Below, piece after piece: positions 7,161 through 14,596 of a stretch of 15,807 nucleotides of DNA. Position numbers and translations under genes: made by a program. Numbering within the stretch: the first letter of the stretch is position 1; every line of letters starts with the position of its first letter. The notes under the pieces are model-generated. The model had not been told where the DNA came from. It worked only from the letters and a program-made list of their open reading frames with translations, and ran no database searches. Source of the stretch: DATNFP01 sp035606335 (GTDB taxonomy: Bacteria > Bacteroidota > Bacteroidia > Chitinophagales > Chitinophagaceae); NCBI GenBank assembly GCA_035606335.1, contig DATNFP010000101.1:1-15807 (forward strand), written 5' to 3'.

Positions 7161-7772
7161 TTACTCTTGTGTTTTTTTCGCGAATAGTTGTTCCCCAGCC
7201 TTTATTGCAACGTGCAGATCGTTTTCTTTAGGCGGAATGGGACAGGAATAGCCTGATGCAAAAGCACAATAAGGATTATAACACTTATTAAAATCCAGCA
7301 CTACTTTGCTCCCTTCAATATCGCTGGTTGATAAATCAATGTAGCGGCCTCCTCCGTATGTTTCTGTATAGTTTGTCATATCGGTAAAAGGAACAAAAAG
7401 GTAATCCTTAAATTTTGGGTCCCTTTTTATCAGGTCGATACTTTGATAGATATGAAGAGTCAATATAGTATCATTTATCTTGAATGTTGCAATGCCATAT
7501 TGTTTGAAAACTTTGTTTTTGCCACTATGTGTAGGTATGATAAAGGTATCCGTGCCCGGGGTTACTTTAAAATCAGCAGTTACGCAATATTTCTCGTTAG
7601 GTGCATAGAATCGCAGATACGCAGTGTCTGATGCCTTAAGGGGGCTGCTTTCATCACTTAGAAAACCTACTTTATACTGTTGGCGATATTGCAATATACT
7701 ATCATTGTATGATTGTCCACGAGAGCAACTACTTAATACAAATAAGGGTAGTAATAAAATTGAAAATTTCAT
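7161..7772 (-). CDS. DUF1684 domain lipoprotein
   Basis: The 203-residue product is a predicted lipoprotein: a short hydrophobic signal (MKFSILLLPLFVLSSC) ends in the lipobox LSSC with Cys16 as lipidation site, so the mature protein should be membrane-anchored and extracytoplasmic. The body matches the DUF1684 family, whose biochemical role is not established. Supporting motifs are YLRFYAPNEKYCV (about 52-64), GIATFKIND (93-101), LFVPFTDMTNYTETYGGGRYIDL (125-147) and the family's conserved C-terminus. That C-terminus reads VVLDFNKCYNPYCAF, then YSCPIPPKEN, then VAIKAGE. Cys164, Cys169 and Cys177 (C-x4-C-x7-C) with nearby Tyr/Pro residues look structurally or functionally constrained. It follows lysS on the same strand, but a hairpin lies between them, ending 19 nt before this start codon, and no full promoter was found in that gap. 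Family recognition is confident; function is unknown. Confidence 0.88.
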   Translation of the reverse strand: MKFSILLLPLFVLSSCSRGQSYNDSILQYRQQYKVGFLSDESSPLKASDTAYLRFYAPNEKYCVTADFKVTPGTDTFIIPTHSGKNKVFKQYGIATFKINDTILTLHIYQSIDLIKRDPKFKDYLFVPFTDMTNYTETYGGGRYIDLSTSDIEGSKVVLDFNKCYNPYCAFASGYSCPIPPKENDLHVAIKAGEQLFAKKTQE

Positions 7773-7791
7773 AAGCTGCTAATTAAAACAA

Positions 7792-7812
7792 AGCCCGTTT
7801 TTAAAACGGGCT
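7792..7812 (-). terminator. Intrinsic terminator downstream of lysS
   Basis: A 9-bp perfect stem (AGCCCGTTT, 7792-7800, with AAACGGGCT, 7804-7812) carries a 3-nt loop. On the minus strand it is followed by TTGTTTTAATT, giving a U-rich tail. It lies 10 nt after the lysS stop codon and only 19 nt before the DUF1684 lipoprotein start codon, so it could act as terminator for lysS or as a leader hairpin for the lipoprotein gene. Confidence 0.8.
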
Positions 7813-7822
7813 ATTAAAAGTA

Positions 7823-9343
7823 TTAATCATTTTTCTTTTCAGGTCGCATTTGCGGAAAGAGTAAAACATCCTGTATAGAAACCTGCTCTGTAAGCAGCAT
7901 GGCCAGGCGTTCGATACCAATGCCGATGCCTGCTGTAGGAGGCATACCATATTCTAGAGCTCTCAGAAAATCGTAATCAATATACATCGCTTCCTGGTCG
8001 CCACGTTCCATCAATTTTACCTGCTCCTCAAAACGTTCTCTTTGTTCCAGCGGGTCGTTAAGCTCACTGTATGCGTTGGCTATTTCTTTACCATTTATTA
8101 TTAATTCAAACCTTTCCACTAATCCGGGCTTGCTACGGTGTTTTTTCGTCAATGGGCTCATTTCAACAGGATAATCAATAATAAAGGTTGGTTGTAAATA
8201 ATGAGACTCACATTTTCCCCCGAATATTTCATCTATTAGTTTGCCTTTTCCCATCGACTCATCAACTTCTATTCTTAATTGTTTACATACATTTCTCAAT
8301 TCTGCTTCATCCATATTGCTGATGTCAATGCCTGTATGTTCCTTAATGGCATCATATATGCTTACTCGTTTGTAAGGAGCTTTAAAATCAATTTCCACAC
8401 CACCAACTGTTGTTTTTGTTGAGCTGTTCGTGGCAATAGCTGTTTGCTCCAGCATTAGCTCGGTTATTTCCATCATCCACAGGTAATCCTTATAAGCGAC
8501 ATAAAATTCCAGTATCGTAAATTCGGGATTGTGCGTGCGGTCCATACCCTCATTGCGGAAGTTGCGGCTAAATTCATATACCCAATCAAAACCACCCACT
8601 ATCAAACGCTTTAAATAAAGCTCATTAGCTATACGAAGATACAAAGGAATATCCAGCGCATTGTGATGTGTAACAAAAGGCCGTGCAATTGCCCCGCCGG
8701 GTATATTCTGCAATACGGGGGTATCTACTTCCAATGCGCCTCGTTCATTTAGAAATGAGCGAATGGCGTTCTTCATTTTGGTGATTTTGGTAAATGTGTC
8801 ACGAACAGTAGGATTTACAATAAGATCTGCATATCTCTGGCGATATTTGAATTCCGCGTCTGTTACAGCATCAAACACTTCACCATCTTTTTCCTTTACG
8901 ATGGGCAGTGGGTGCAGCGCTTTAGTAAGCAGCGTGAATTGTTCTACATGTATAGATGTTTCACCTGTCTTGGTAATAAAAACATACCCTTTTATGCCAA
9001 TTATGTCACCTATATCTAGCAGTTTTTTCCAAACTGTATTGTATAATGTTTTGTCTTCACCGGTGCAAATGTCATCTCTGCGGATGTATATCTGTATACG
9101 TCCGGTGCTATCCTGCAGCACTGCAAAATTTGCTTTGCCCATATCTCTCACACTCATTATACGGCCGGCTAAAGACACAGATTTAAATTGCTCTTGTTTA
9201 TCTTCTGTAAACTGCTCCTTTATGTCGTGGGCAGTATGTGTTACTTCAAACAAAGGGGCAGGGTATGGATCGATACCAAGCTCGTACAATTCCTTTAGCT
9301 TTTCGCGGCGTACTACTTCTTGTTCGCTGAGTGTTGCGTGCAT
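7823..9343 (-). CDS. lysS: Lysyl-tRNA synthetase, class II
   Basis: This enzyme charges tRNA-Lys with lysine in the cytoplasm. The 506-residue protein starts MHATLSEQEVVRREKLKELYELGIDPYPAP, the usual LysS N-terminal helix, followed by an OB-fold anticodon-binding domain at about residues 55-145 (VSLAGRIMSVRDMGKANFAVLQD). The class II catalytic core follows. Motif 1 region: FLNERGALEVDTPVLQNIPGGA. Motif 2: SRNFRNEGMDRTHNPEFTILEFY. Lysine-site region: ELNDPLEQRERFEEQ. Motif 3: GIGIGIERLAMLLT, ending with SIQDVLLFPQMRPE. Length equals E. coli LysS (505), without the C-terminal extension present in some Bacteroidota homologues. All key residues are present and the gene appears intact. It ends at its own hairpin. 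A perfect -7 box lies upstream at 9391-9398, next to a short tandem repeat. Confidence 0.98.
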   Translation of the reverse strand: MHATLSEQEVVRREKLKELYELGIDPYPAPLFEVTHTAHDIKEQFTEDKQEQFKSVSLAGRIMSVRDMGKANFAVLQDSTGRIQIYIRRDDICTGEDKTLYNTVWKKLLDIGDIIGIKGYVFITKTGETSIHVEQFTLLTKALHPLPIVKEKDGEVFDAVTDAEFKYRQRYADLIVNPTVRDTFTKITKMKNAIRSFLNERGALEVDTPVLQNIPGGAIARPFVTHHNALDIPLYLRIANELYLKRLIVGGFDWVYEFSRNFRNEGMDRTHNPEFTILEFYVAYKDYLWMMEITELMLEQTAIATNSSTKTTVGGVEIDFKAPYKRVSIYDAIKEHTGIDISNMDEAELRNVCKQLRIEVDESMGKGKLIDEIFGGKCESHYLQPTFIIDYPVEMSPLTKKHRSKPGLVERFELIINGKEIANAYSELNDPLEQRERFEEQVKLMERGDQEAMYIDYDFLRALEYGMPPTAGIGIGIERLAMLLTEQVSIQDVLLFPQMRPEKKND

Positions 9344-9390
9344 TTGTAAAATAAGTATTTAATAAAATATGTAATTCCCGTAGGAACGTG

Positions 9391-9398
9391 CAAAATTA
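9391..9398 (-). promoter_or_regulatory. -7 promoter box upstream of lysS
   Basis: On the minus strand this reads TAATTTTG, an exact match to the Bacteroidota TAnnTTTG box, ending 47 nt upstream of the lysS ATG. The expected -33 TTG is not seen; that position is occupied by an 8-bp tandem repeat. Partial match, inferred. Confidence 0.42.
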
Positions 9399-9399
9399 G

Positions 9400-9423
9400 T
9401 TGATTAGTTGATAGATTGATAGG
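9400..9423. repeat. Three imperfect 8-bp tandem copies (TTGATTAG type)
   Basis: Three consecutive octamers read TTGATTAG, TTGATAGA and TTGATAGG. The array lies between the propeller lipoprotein gene and lysS, immediately upstream of the lysS -7 box. Copy number is low and copies are imperfect, so it may be a relic or chance tract; the position in the promoter spacer makes it worth recording. Confidence 0.55.
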
Positions 9424-9443
9424 TTATCCTTAATTGAGTTGGA

Positions 9444-10421
9444 TTACATTGTTTTTAGTCTGTACAGGGAGCCATTATCTCCTGCTACAAGCAGGTCTCC
9501 ATTAGAAAGAATAACTATACTTCGTAAGGAATTACTGGTAAAATGGTCGTATTGTTCCCAATGACCGCCGCCGTCTTCGGTATGTATCACGATGCCGCTT
9601 TCTCCTACAGCCCACCCGGTCGCTGCATCTTTAAAAATAATATCTAATAAACGATATCGGGGTATGGTTATATCGTTGCCATTACGTTTTCTTTGCCACG
9701 ATTGTCCTGCATCCGGAGAATGATAAATGCTGCCGTTATAGCCACATACCCATATTTCATTATTGTTAGGAATATAGATACCAGTAAAATCGTCGTTTTT
9801 TATATTTAATGGATTCCATGTCTGCCCGGCGTCTGTGGTTTTTAGCACCGTACCATATGCTGCAATATATCCCGTCTGGTTATCAACCATCTTTATTTTA
9901 TTGAGCTGATATCCTAAAGAGTCTTGTGTGGAGGTATTTCCTTTATCATCAACGTGAGCCATAAAGCCTTCGTCAAAAGAAACTCCTCCTATTATAATGC
10001 CATGCGTTGCGTCTGTGAATGCGATATCGAGATATGGATAATATTGTAGTTGGCGAAAAGTCCAATTATTGCCAGTGTCGGATGAATAGAGCAATTTCCC
10101 ATCAAACCCTGTACAGTAAACAATACCCGAAGGAGCTTGTGCAATTCCAAACAATTCCTTTCCTGCTTCGGGAAACGAATAATTTTGCCATGTATTTCCG
10201 CCATCCCTGGTTATTAATATTGTGGCATTTAAAAACCGCTGTCCACCAACAATAAAACCTACAGAATCATTTACAAATAAAATTTTATTAAAACGATCGG
10301 TGGTAGTATGGCTATCGAGCTGTTGCACGCTTTGATAATGCAGCAGATCTTTTTTACATGCACTAAAAGTGCAGGTTAATAAAAGATAGAAAATGGAATA
10401 GTGTCTTAGTCGCTGAAACAT
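9444..10421 (-). CDS. Lipoprotein with YCF48/BNR-type beta-propeller
   Basis: The 325-residue product starts at the ATG at 10421. An in-frame TTG at 10436 would add five residues ahead of the signal. The signal segment MFQRLRHYSIFYLLLTCTFSAC ends in a lipobox-like FSAC, so Cys22 is the likely lipidated residue, followed by KKD. The body is built of repeated propeller blades with five Asp-box (BNR-like) motifs of the S/T-x-D-x-G-x-x-W type: TRDGGNTW, SSDTGNNW, TTDAGQTW, SPDAGQSW and TEDGGGHW. Between them are blade strands such as IFKDAATGWAVGESGIVIHT and IYIPNNNEIWVCGYNGSIYH, the pattern of the photosystem II stability factor YCF48/HCF136 family. In non-photosynthetic Bacteroidota such proteins are cell-surface or periplasmic propellers of unknown role, so the photosystem name should not be carried over. 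No sialidase active-site set (Arg triad, catalytic Tyr) is evident. It precedes lysS on the same strand with a 100-nt gap. Confidence 0.85.
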   Translation of the reverse strand: MFQRLRHYSIFYLLLTCTFSACKKDLLHYQSVQQLDSHTTTDRFNKILFVNDSVGFIVGGQRFLNATILITRDGGNTWQNYSFPEAGKELFGIAQAPSGIVYCTGFDGKLLYSSDTGNNWTFRQLQYYPYLDIAFTDATHGIIIGGVSFDEGFMAHVDDKGNTSTQDSLGYQLNKIKMVDNQTGYIAAYGTVLKTTDAGQTWNPLNIKNDDFTGIYIPNNNEIWVCGYNGSIYHSPDAGQSWQRKRNGNDITIPRYRLLDIIFKDAATGWAVGESGIVIHTEDGGGHWEQYDHFTSNSLRSIVILSNGDLLVAGDNGSLYRLKTM

Positions 10422-10481
10422 GGCTATATGTTGCAAAATAAATGATATTGAGCAGATGTCATTACGATAATAAACAAAAAT

Positions 10482-10509
10482 GCCTGCACTAACTTTTATT
10501 AGTGCAGGC
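10482..10509 (-). terminator. Strong intrinsic terminator after the T9SS cargo gene
   Basis: An 11-bp perfect stem (GCCTGCACTAA, 10482-10492, with TTAGTGCAGGC, 10499-10509) with a 6-nt loop is followed on the minus strand by ATTTTTGTTTA. It lies 20 nt beyond the stop codon of the upstream secreted-protein gene and separates it from the propeller lipoprotein gene. Confidence 0.9.
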
Positions 10510-10529
10510 CCGAGAATTAGAGATAGGTT

Positions 10530-12161
10530 TTATCGTTTAACCAAAAGTGCACTTTTTTGCATATTGCCATTTCTGTATATGATAGTATATACGCCATCAG
10601 CGAGATTTGAAATATCAACAGTCATTTTATTTTGTTCTCTTGTAAAGAGTGGCTTAAAGGCCCTTCCTAAAGCATCATAGACCACAATGTCCTCGAATGA
10701 ATTAACGTTATAAGAAATGTTATCAATGTATACCTGGTTATGAGCAGGGTTGGGATAAATGCTTATTGAATTGTTGTTTATGTTAATGCCATTTACTGAA
10801 GTTGGTAGTGTGCTCTTATAAGTATTCCATGCAGTATCTGCTACAATGTCCAGACTGTCGATATTTTTTATTAGCGGGCATCCGTTACTATCGGAAGGAT
10901 TGGTCGTAATGAGCGCCATCACAATATTTTCAACTGCTCCTGCCGACAGTGTAAAATCGCTTGTGGCAATGACAAAACGGCGATCTCCTGGATCATCCCC
11001 ATGTTCGCATTCATACAGTCCTTCAAAAGCATAGTTTACATTAGTGCCTATAGTATCATAGCCATCTGTTTTTAGATGTGTCCCATCACTAAAAGTAGAG
11101 CGTAATAAATTGTTATATTGTTTGTCTGAATATGGATTCCCTGCACCGGAAAAATCATTATTGTAATACATAAAACTTCCAATAGGTGTATAGGTTCCTG
11201 TCAATACATTGTCACCTGGTACTTTTATGAATGTTACCCCAGCCAAAGTAGGCCACAATGATTTAGGTTCAGCATCAATTGTTTTACCATTATAGATAAA
11301 TCCCAACCTATGCGCAGAATCAAACCCAATGTAATCGTCAAAAGGAGACCCCATATCCATATCTGCAAATTGTCCGATCCTGAAGTTGTGGTAATTGTGC
11401 GAGGATTTATTATAGATATTATACTCATAATAAATAACATTGTCGATTAGTGTACTCCTTTTGAATGCATAAGCCATTGCATGTATTTCAACACCCAGCG
11501 AAAGACCTTTCGATTCATTATGAGTAGGCCCGTTATCGCTATATACCCACCACAGCATTTGGTCACCTTTTATTGCAGGATAATCTCCTTTTAGTGGATT
11601 ATATGAACCATCGCGATCTACATCGATAAATGGTGCCATATCTGTTGTAACAATAAGGCTCGAATCGCTATAACCTTTTGCGTATGGATTACCCTTGGCT
11701 GGCCAGCTTAAGATCACTGCCGGAGTATTACTAATTGTATGTGTTGTGATGGCAAGAAAAGAATCAATGGTAGTGCGATTTATCTTCCATATTTTATTCC
11801 ATGCCAGGGAAGTAGTATAAGGTAATGTATCGACACTATTTAATGGTCCCGGCCAGTAGTCATTCCCTTTTTGCCGATAAGTTTGAGCGGCGACATGCAA
11901 GGTGTCATTATCATCATAACCGGACATCCAGAGGGCTCCTGCAAAGGATATATTAACACTGTCAGAGCCATTTACATAAGAACATTCACTGGTTCCGGTA
12001 TCACCAGGGCTCCACCACATATCTCCATGAACCAATACGGGAGCTTTAATGTTATTGATATCATTATACTCTACTGTGTTAAAGAGGGTCGCCTGGGAAA
12101 AGGCTGAATGACTGAAAATACAAAATGTTATGATTGCCAGAGAGCATACAGAGTTTTTCAT
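10530..12161 (-). CDS. Secreted protein with T9SS type A sorting domain
   Basis: This 543-residue protein is a predicted type IX secretion cargo. The ATG at 12161 starts a signal peptide (MKNSVCSLAIITFCIFSHSAFS, cut before Gln23); an in-frame TTG at 12170 adds only three residues. The N-terminal region DINNIKAPVLVHGDMWW, followed by SFAGALWMSGYDDNDTLHVAA and then YRQKGNDYWPGPLN, matches a recurrent Bacteroidota secreted family (NNV-A-x-I...WW, GxLWxGG, LHVAAQTYR, DFWPGPL) that I recognise by pattern but for which no activity is established. A calcium-type acidic segment, DVDRDGSYNPLKGDYPAIKGDQ, is seen mid-protein. The last ~80 residues are a type A C-terminal domain: SIYPNPAHNQVYIDN, VVYDALGR, DISNLADGVYTI and the terminal KSALLVKR. 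This domain directs export across the outer membrane and is normally cleaved. No enzyme motif is evident. It ends at a strong terminator, so it is probably transcribed apart from the lipoprotein gene downstream. Confidence 0.88.
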   Translation of the reverse strand: MKNSVCSLAIITFCIFSHSAFSQATLFNTVEYNDINNIKAPVLVHGDMWWSPGDTGTSECSYVNGSDSVNISFAGALWMSGYDDNDTLHVAAQTYRQKGNDYWPGPLNSVDTLPYTTSLAWNKIWKINRTTIDSFLAITTHTISNTPAVILSWPAKGNPYAKGYSDSSLIVTTDMAPFIDVDRDGSYNPLKGDYPAIKGDQMLWWVYSDNGPTHNESKGLSLGVEIHAMAYAFKRSTLIDNVIYYEYNIYNKSSHNYHNFRIGQFADMDMGSPFDDYIGFDSAHRLGFIYNGKTIDAEPKSLWPTLAGVTFIKVPGDNVLTGTYTPIGSFMYYNNDFSGAGNPYSDKQYNNLLRSTFSDGTHLKTDGYDTIGTNVNYAFEGLYECEHGDDPGDRRFVIATSDFTLSAGAVENIVMALITTNPSDSNGCPLIKNIDSLDIVADTAWNTYKSTLPTSVNGININNNSISIYPNPAHNQVYIDNISYNVNSFEDIVVYDALGRAFKPLFTREQNKMTVDISNLADGVYTIIYRNGNMQKSALLVKR

Positions 12162-12193
12162 TAGGTACAAGTTTGATAAAAGTTAAAGAATTC

Positions 12194-12211
12194 CGTCTCT
12201 TATAATAGACG
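12194..12211. other. Weak hairpin between DUF58 and T9SS cargo genes
   Basis: CGTCT (12194-12198) can pair with AGACG (12207-12211) around an 8-nt AT-rich loop. No U-tract follows on the minus strand, so it is a poor terminator; it lies 52 nt past the DUF58 stop codon and 32 nt before the cargo start codon. No other structure or full promoter was found in this 102-nt gap. Confidence 0.25.
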
Positions 12212-12263
12212 TATTGATATTTTTACTCCTTTGGCTATATACCTGAAATTTTTTTGGAGAAGA

Positions 12264-13598
12264 TTACAGTAATTGCCTTGCCTTGAGCTCCAGGTATTTA
12301 TTGATCACGTCAATTGTAAGTTCCTGTGGAGTCGTGAGGATGGATAAAATGCCATGGCGGCGCAGCTCTTTTACAATTTGTCTTTTTTCAAAATCAAATT
12401 GATCAGCAATTGTTTTTATATAGATGCCTTCTGTAGTGTCCGGTTGTGTTTCGTGTATTTCTTTTAGTAGCGTATTCTGAAAAAACACCACGCACAGCAA
12501 ATGCCTCGAAGCCATTTGTCTTAAGTAGGGCAATTGCCGCTCTAATGAAGAATAAGTTTCAAAATTGGTGAATAATAATAAGAAGCTACGCTGAGTAATG
12601 CCTCTGTGTATTCTTATCCACAGGCTTTCATAATCACTTTCTTTAAATTCCGTTTGTTGCTTGTATAGTGATTCGAGTAATACTGTAAGTTGATTATTGC
12701 GTTTTTCAGCTGGTATTACATCGTTTACTGTATTGGAGAAAGTGATCAGTCCGGCTTTATCATGTTTCAGAATGGCTACATTCAGCAATGTCAAAGTTGC
12801 ATTGATTGAATAATCGAGCAAGCTCATTCCTTCAAAGGGCATCTTCATAGCACGTCCTTTATCTATCAGGCAATAGACTTGTTGCTGTCTTGCATCGGTA
12901 AACATGTTTACCATAATATTGCCGCTGCGTGCAGTTGCTTTCCAATTAATGGTACGCACATCATCTCCCTGCACATAATCTTTTATTTTCTCAAATTCCA
13001 AACTATGCCCAAGCCTTCTCATCTTTTTTATTCCCGTAAATAAATTGTCACTTACAGCTAGTAATTGATATTTTTTCAATTGCTGATAAGAGGGATACAC
13101 TTTCACCGTAGTTTCAGCTTCTGAGATACATCGACGTTGCAATAATCGCAGTGGTGTTTTTATAAAGCTTACAAGGTTTCCAAAATTATACTCTCCGCGT
13201 GTATTAGGTCGTAATGTATAAGGAATGCGCTCTCTTCCGGAATAATTGATAAATACAGTCCTGTGAAAATCTCTCTCCTGGAATTGCTCGGGTAATTCAT
13301 CAATAATAGTCAATTTAATTTTGTAGGGCAGGGTATTGGCAAGCGAAAGTATCACAGTGTTATCATCCCCCAGGCTAAAACGCTGGGGCATTATTCTGGC
13401 CGCCTTTATAGTGCCCTTTATAAAAAACAACAATCCATAGTCAACGAGCGTAAGCAATACCATCGCCGCCATACATATAGAAGCAAGTTGAAAAAGAAAA
13501 GGAAAGAAAAATGAAATAAAGAATACAATAGCAATGCCGCCCATTATGAGGTACCATATAGTAGTAAAATACAGGTCAGCTATGTATCCTTTTTTCAT
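12264..13598 (-). CDS. DUF58 domain membrane protein
   Basis: The 444-residue product has two N-terminal membrane segments (about residues 14-34 and 38-61), then a beta-rich region, then the DUF58 core. The hallmark is DYVQGDDVRTINWKATARSGNIMV (about 207-230). It leads into a von Willebrand A-like fold: VYCLIDKGRAM (241-251), LLDYSINATLTLLNVAILKHDKAGLITFS, and a Rossmann-like end (LLLLFTNFET, RHLLCVVFFQNT). The first metal-site motif is D-x-G-R rather than the D-x-S-x-S of a full MIDAS, a form I have seen described as common in DUF58 proteins. DUF58 proteins pair with MoxR AAA+ ATPases; the partner gene lies 17 nt upstream here. The role is thought to be chaperone-like assembly or insertion of envelope or metal-containing proteins, but no specific client is known. 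It is the last gene of the DUF4350-MoxR-DUF58 set. Confidence 0.93.
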   Translation of the reverse strand: MKKGYIADLYFTTIWYLIMGGIAIVFFISFFFPFLFQLASICMAAMVLLTLVDYGLLFFIKGTIKAARIMPQRFSLGDDNTVILSLANTLPYKIKLTIIDELPEQFQERDFHRTVFINYSGRERIPYTLRPNTRGEYNFGNLVSFIKTPLRLLQRRCISEAETTVKVYPSYQQLKKYQLLAVSDNLFTGIKKMRRLGHSLEFEKIKDYVQGDDVRTINWKATARSGNIMVNMFTDARQQQVYCLIDKGRAMKMPFEGMSLLDYSINATLTLLNVAILKHDKAGLITFSNTVNDVIPAEKRNNQLTVLLESLYKQQTEFKESDYESLWIRIHRGITQRSFLLLFTNFETYSSLERQLPYLRQMASRHLLCVVFFQNTLLKEIHETQPDTTEGIYIKTIADQFDFEKRQIVKELRRHGILSILTTPQELTIDVINKYLELKARQLL

Positions 13599-13615
13599 TT
13601 GCTCTTCTGCTGTTC

Positions 13616-14596
13616 TTATCTCGGTATTTCTATTTTTTCTGTTATTTCTTTCAGTACGTCATCGGCGGTGATTCCTTCCATTTCTTTTTCAGGAGTAAGA
13701 GTGATCCTATGGCGTAAAACGTATGGTAGCGCATAGAGCACAGCTTCAGGTATCACAAAATTTCTTCCACCCAATACGCTCACCGCTTTTGATACATTTA
13801 GCAATGCAATAGATGCCCTCGGAGAAGCTCCTATATACAGAGATCTGTCATTCCTTGTTTCCCAAATTATCTTGGCGATGAACTCAAGCAGCTTGGGTTC
13901 TATATGTATTTGGCGTATTTGCTGCCTGGCGCTTTCCAATATCTCAGGTGAAATTATTGGGTGTATGGTCTCCAGGATATCGGTTATTGCTTGCCGGTTT
14001 TGTTTTTCCAGTATTTTTATTTCTTCCTCCAGCGATGGATAATTCACTGTTATTTTCATCAGGAAGCGGTCTAATTGCGCTTCTGGCAGCCTGTATGTTC
14101 CTTCATGTTCTATCGGGTTTTGTGTGGCGATAACCATAAATGGCGCTTGCATTTTATGTGTATGCCCGTCTACAGTTACTTGCCGTTCTTCCATTACTTC
14201 AAACAGCGCGGCTTGTGTTTTTGCGGGGGCACGGTTTATCTCATCTATCAGCACAATATTGCTGAATATCGGCCCTGCCTTGAATTGGAATGTCGCTGTT
14301 TGTGGATTGAACACACTTGTGCCAAGCACATCGCTCGGCATCAGGTCTGGTGTAAACTGTATGCGCGAAAAATGAGCATGTATCAGTTTTGAAAGGAGCT
14401 TGGCTGTTAATGTCTTGGCCACCCCAGGTACACCCTCTATCAATATATGGCCATCTGCCAGCAGCCCTGCCACTAATAATTCCACCATATCATGCTGGCC
14501 GACAATTACATGCTGTATCTGCTCCTGCACCTGCTCTATCAGCTGTACCAGTGGATTAGTATCGGTATGTTGCAATGAGTTTGTTTCTGATTCCAT
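13616..14596 (-). CDS. MoxR family AAA+ ATPase
   Basis: This 326-residue cytoplasmic ATPase has the full AAA_3 set. Walker A is GVPGVAKT (residues 55-62, Lys61). Walker B is NIVLIDEIN (Asp118, Glu119). Sensor 1 is in VIATQNPIEHEGTYRLPEAQLDRF (Asn160), which also carries the candidate arginine finger Arg177. Sensor 2 is in GASPRAS (Arg260). The C-terminal lid includes LPYVLRHRITLTPE. Length is typical for MoxR (310-350). MoxR proteins couple ATP hydrolysis to a VWA or DUF58 partner. The ATG overlaps the upstream DUF4350 stop codon by one base (TAATG), indicating translational coupling, and DUF58 follows after 17 nt. The client is unknown; the name derives from methanol dehydrogenase maturation and should not be taken as function here. 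Confidence 0.95.
   Translation of the reverse strand: MESETNSLQHTDTNPLVQLIEQVQEQIQHVIVGQHDMVELLVAGLLADGHILIEGVPGVAKTLTAKLLSKLIHAHFSRIQFTPDLMPSDVLGTSVFNPQTATFQFKAGPIFSNIVLIDEINRAPAKTQAALFEVMEERQVTVDGHTHKMQAPFMVIATQNPIEHEGTYRLPEAQLDRFLMKITVNYPSLEEEIKILEKQNRQAITDILETIHPIISPEILESARQQIRQIHIEPKLLEFIAKIIWETRNDRSLYIGASPRASIALLNVSKAVSVLGGRNFVIPEAVLYALPYVLRHRITLTPEKEMEGITADDVLKEITEKIEIPR

Noticed and set aside
8763..9362. 199-codon open frame on the plus strand opposite lysS
   Set aside because: It is antisense to a fully conserved lysS, has Ser/Cys-rich low-information composition and no recognisable domain; it follows from codon use on the other strand.
12194..12211. Hairpin after DUF58 as an intrinsic terminator
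   Set aside because: Only 5 bp of stem, an 8-nt loop and no U-tract on the minus strand; kept only as a weak hairpin.
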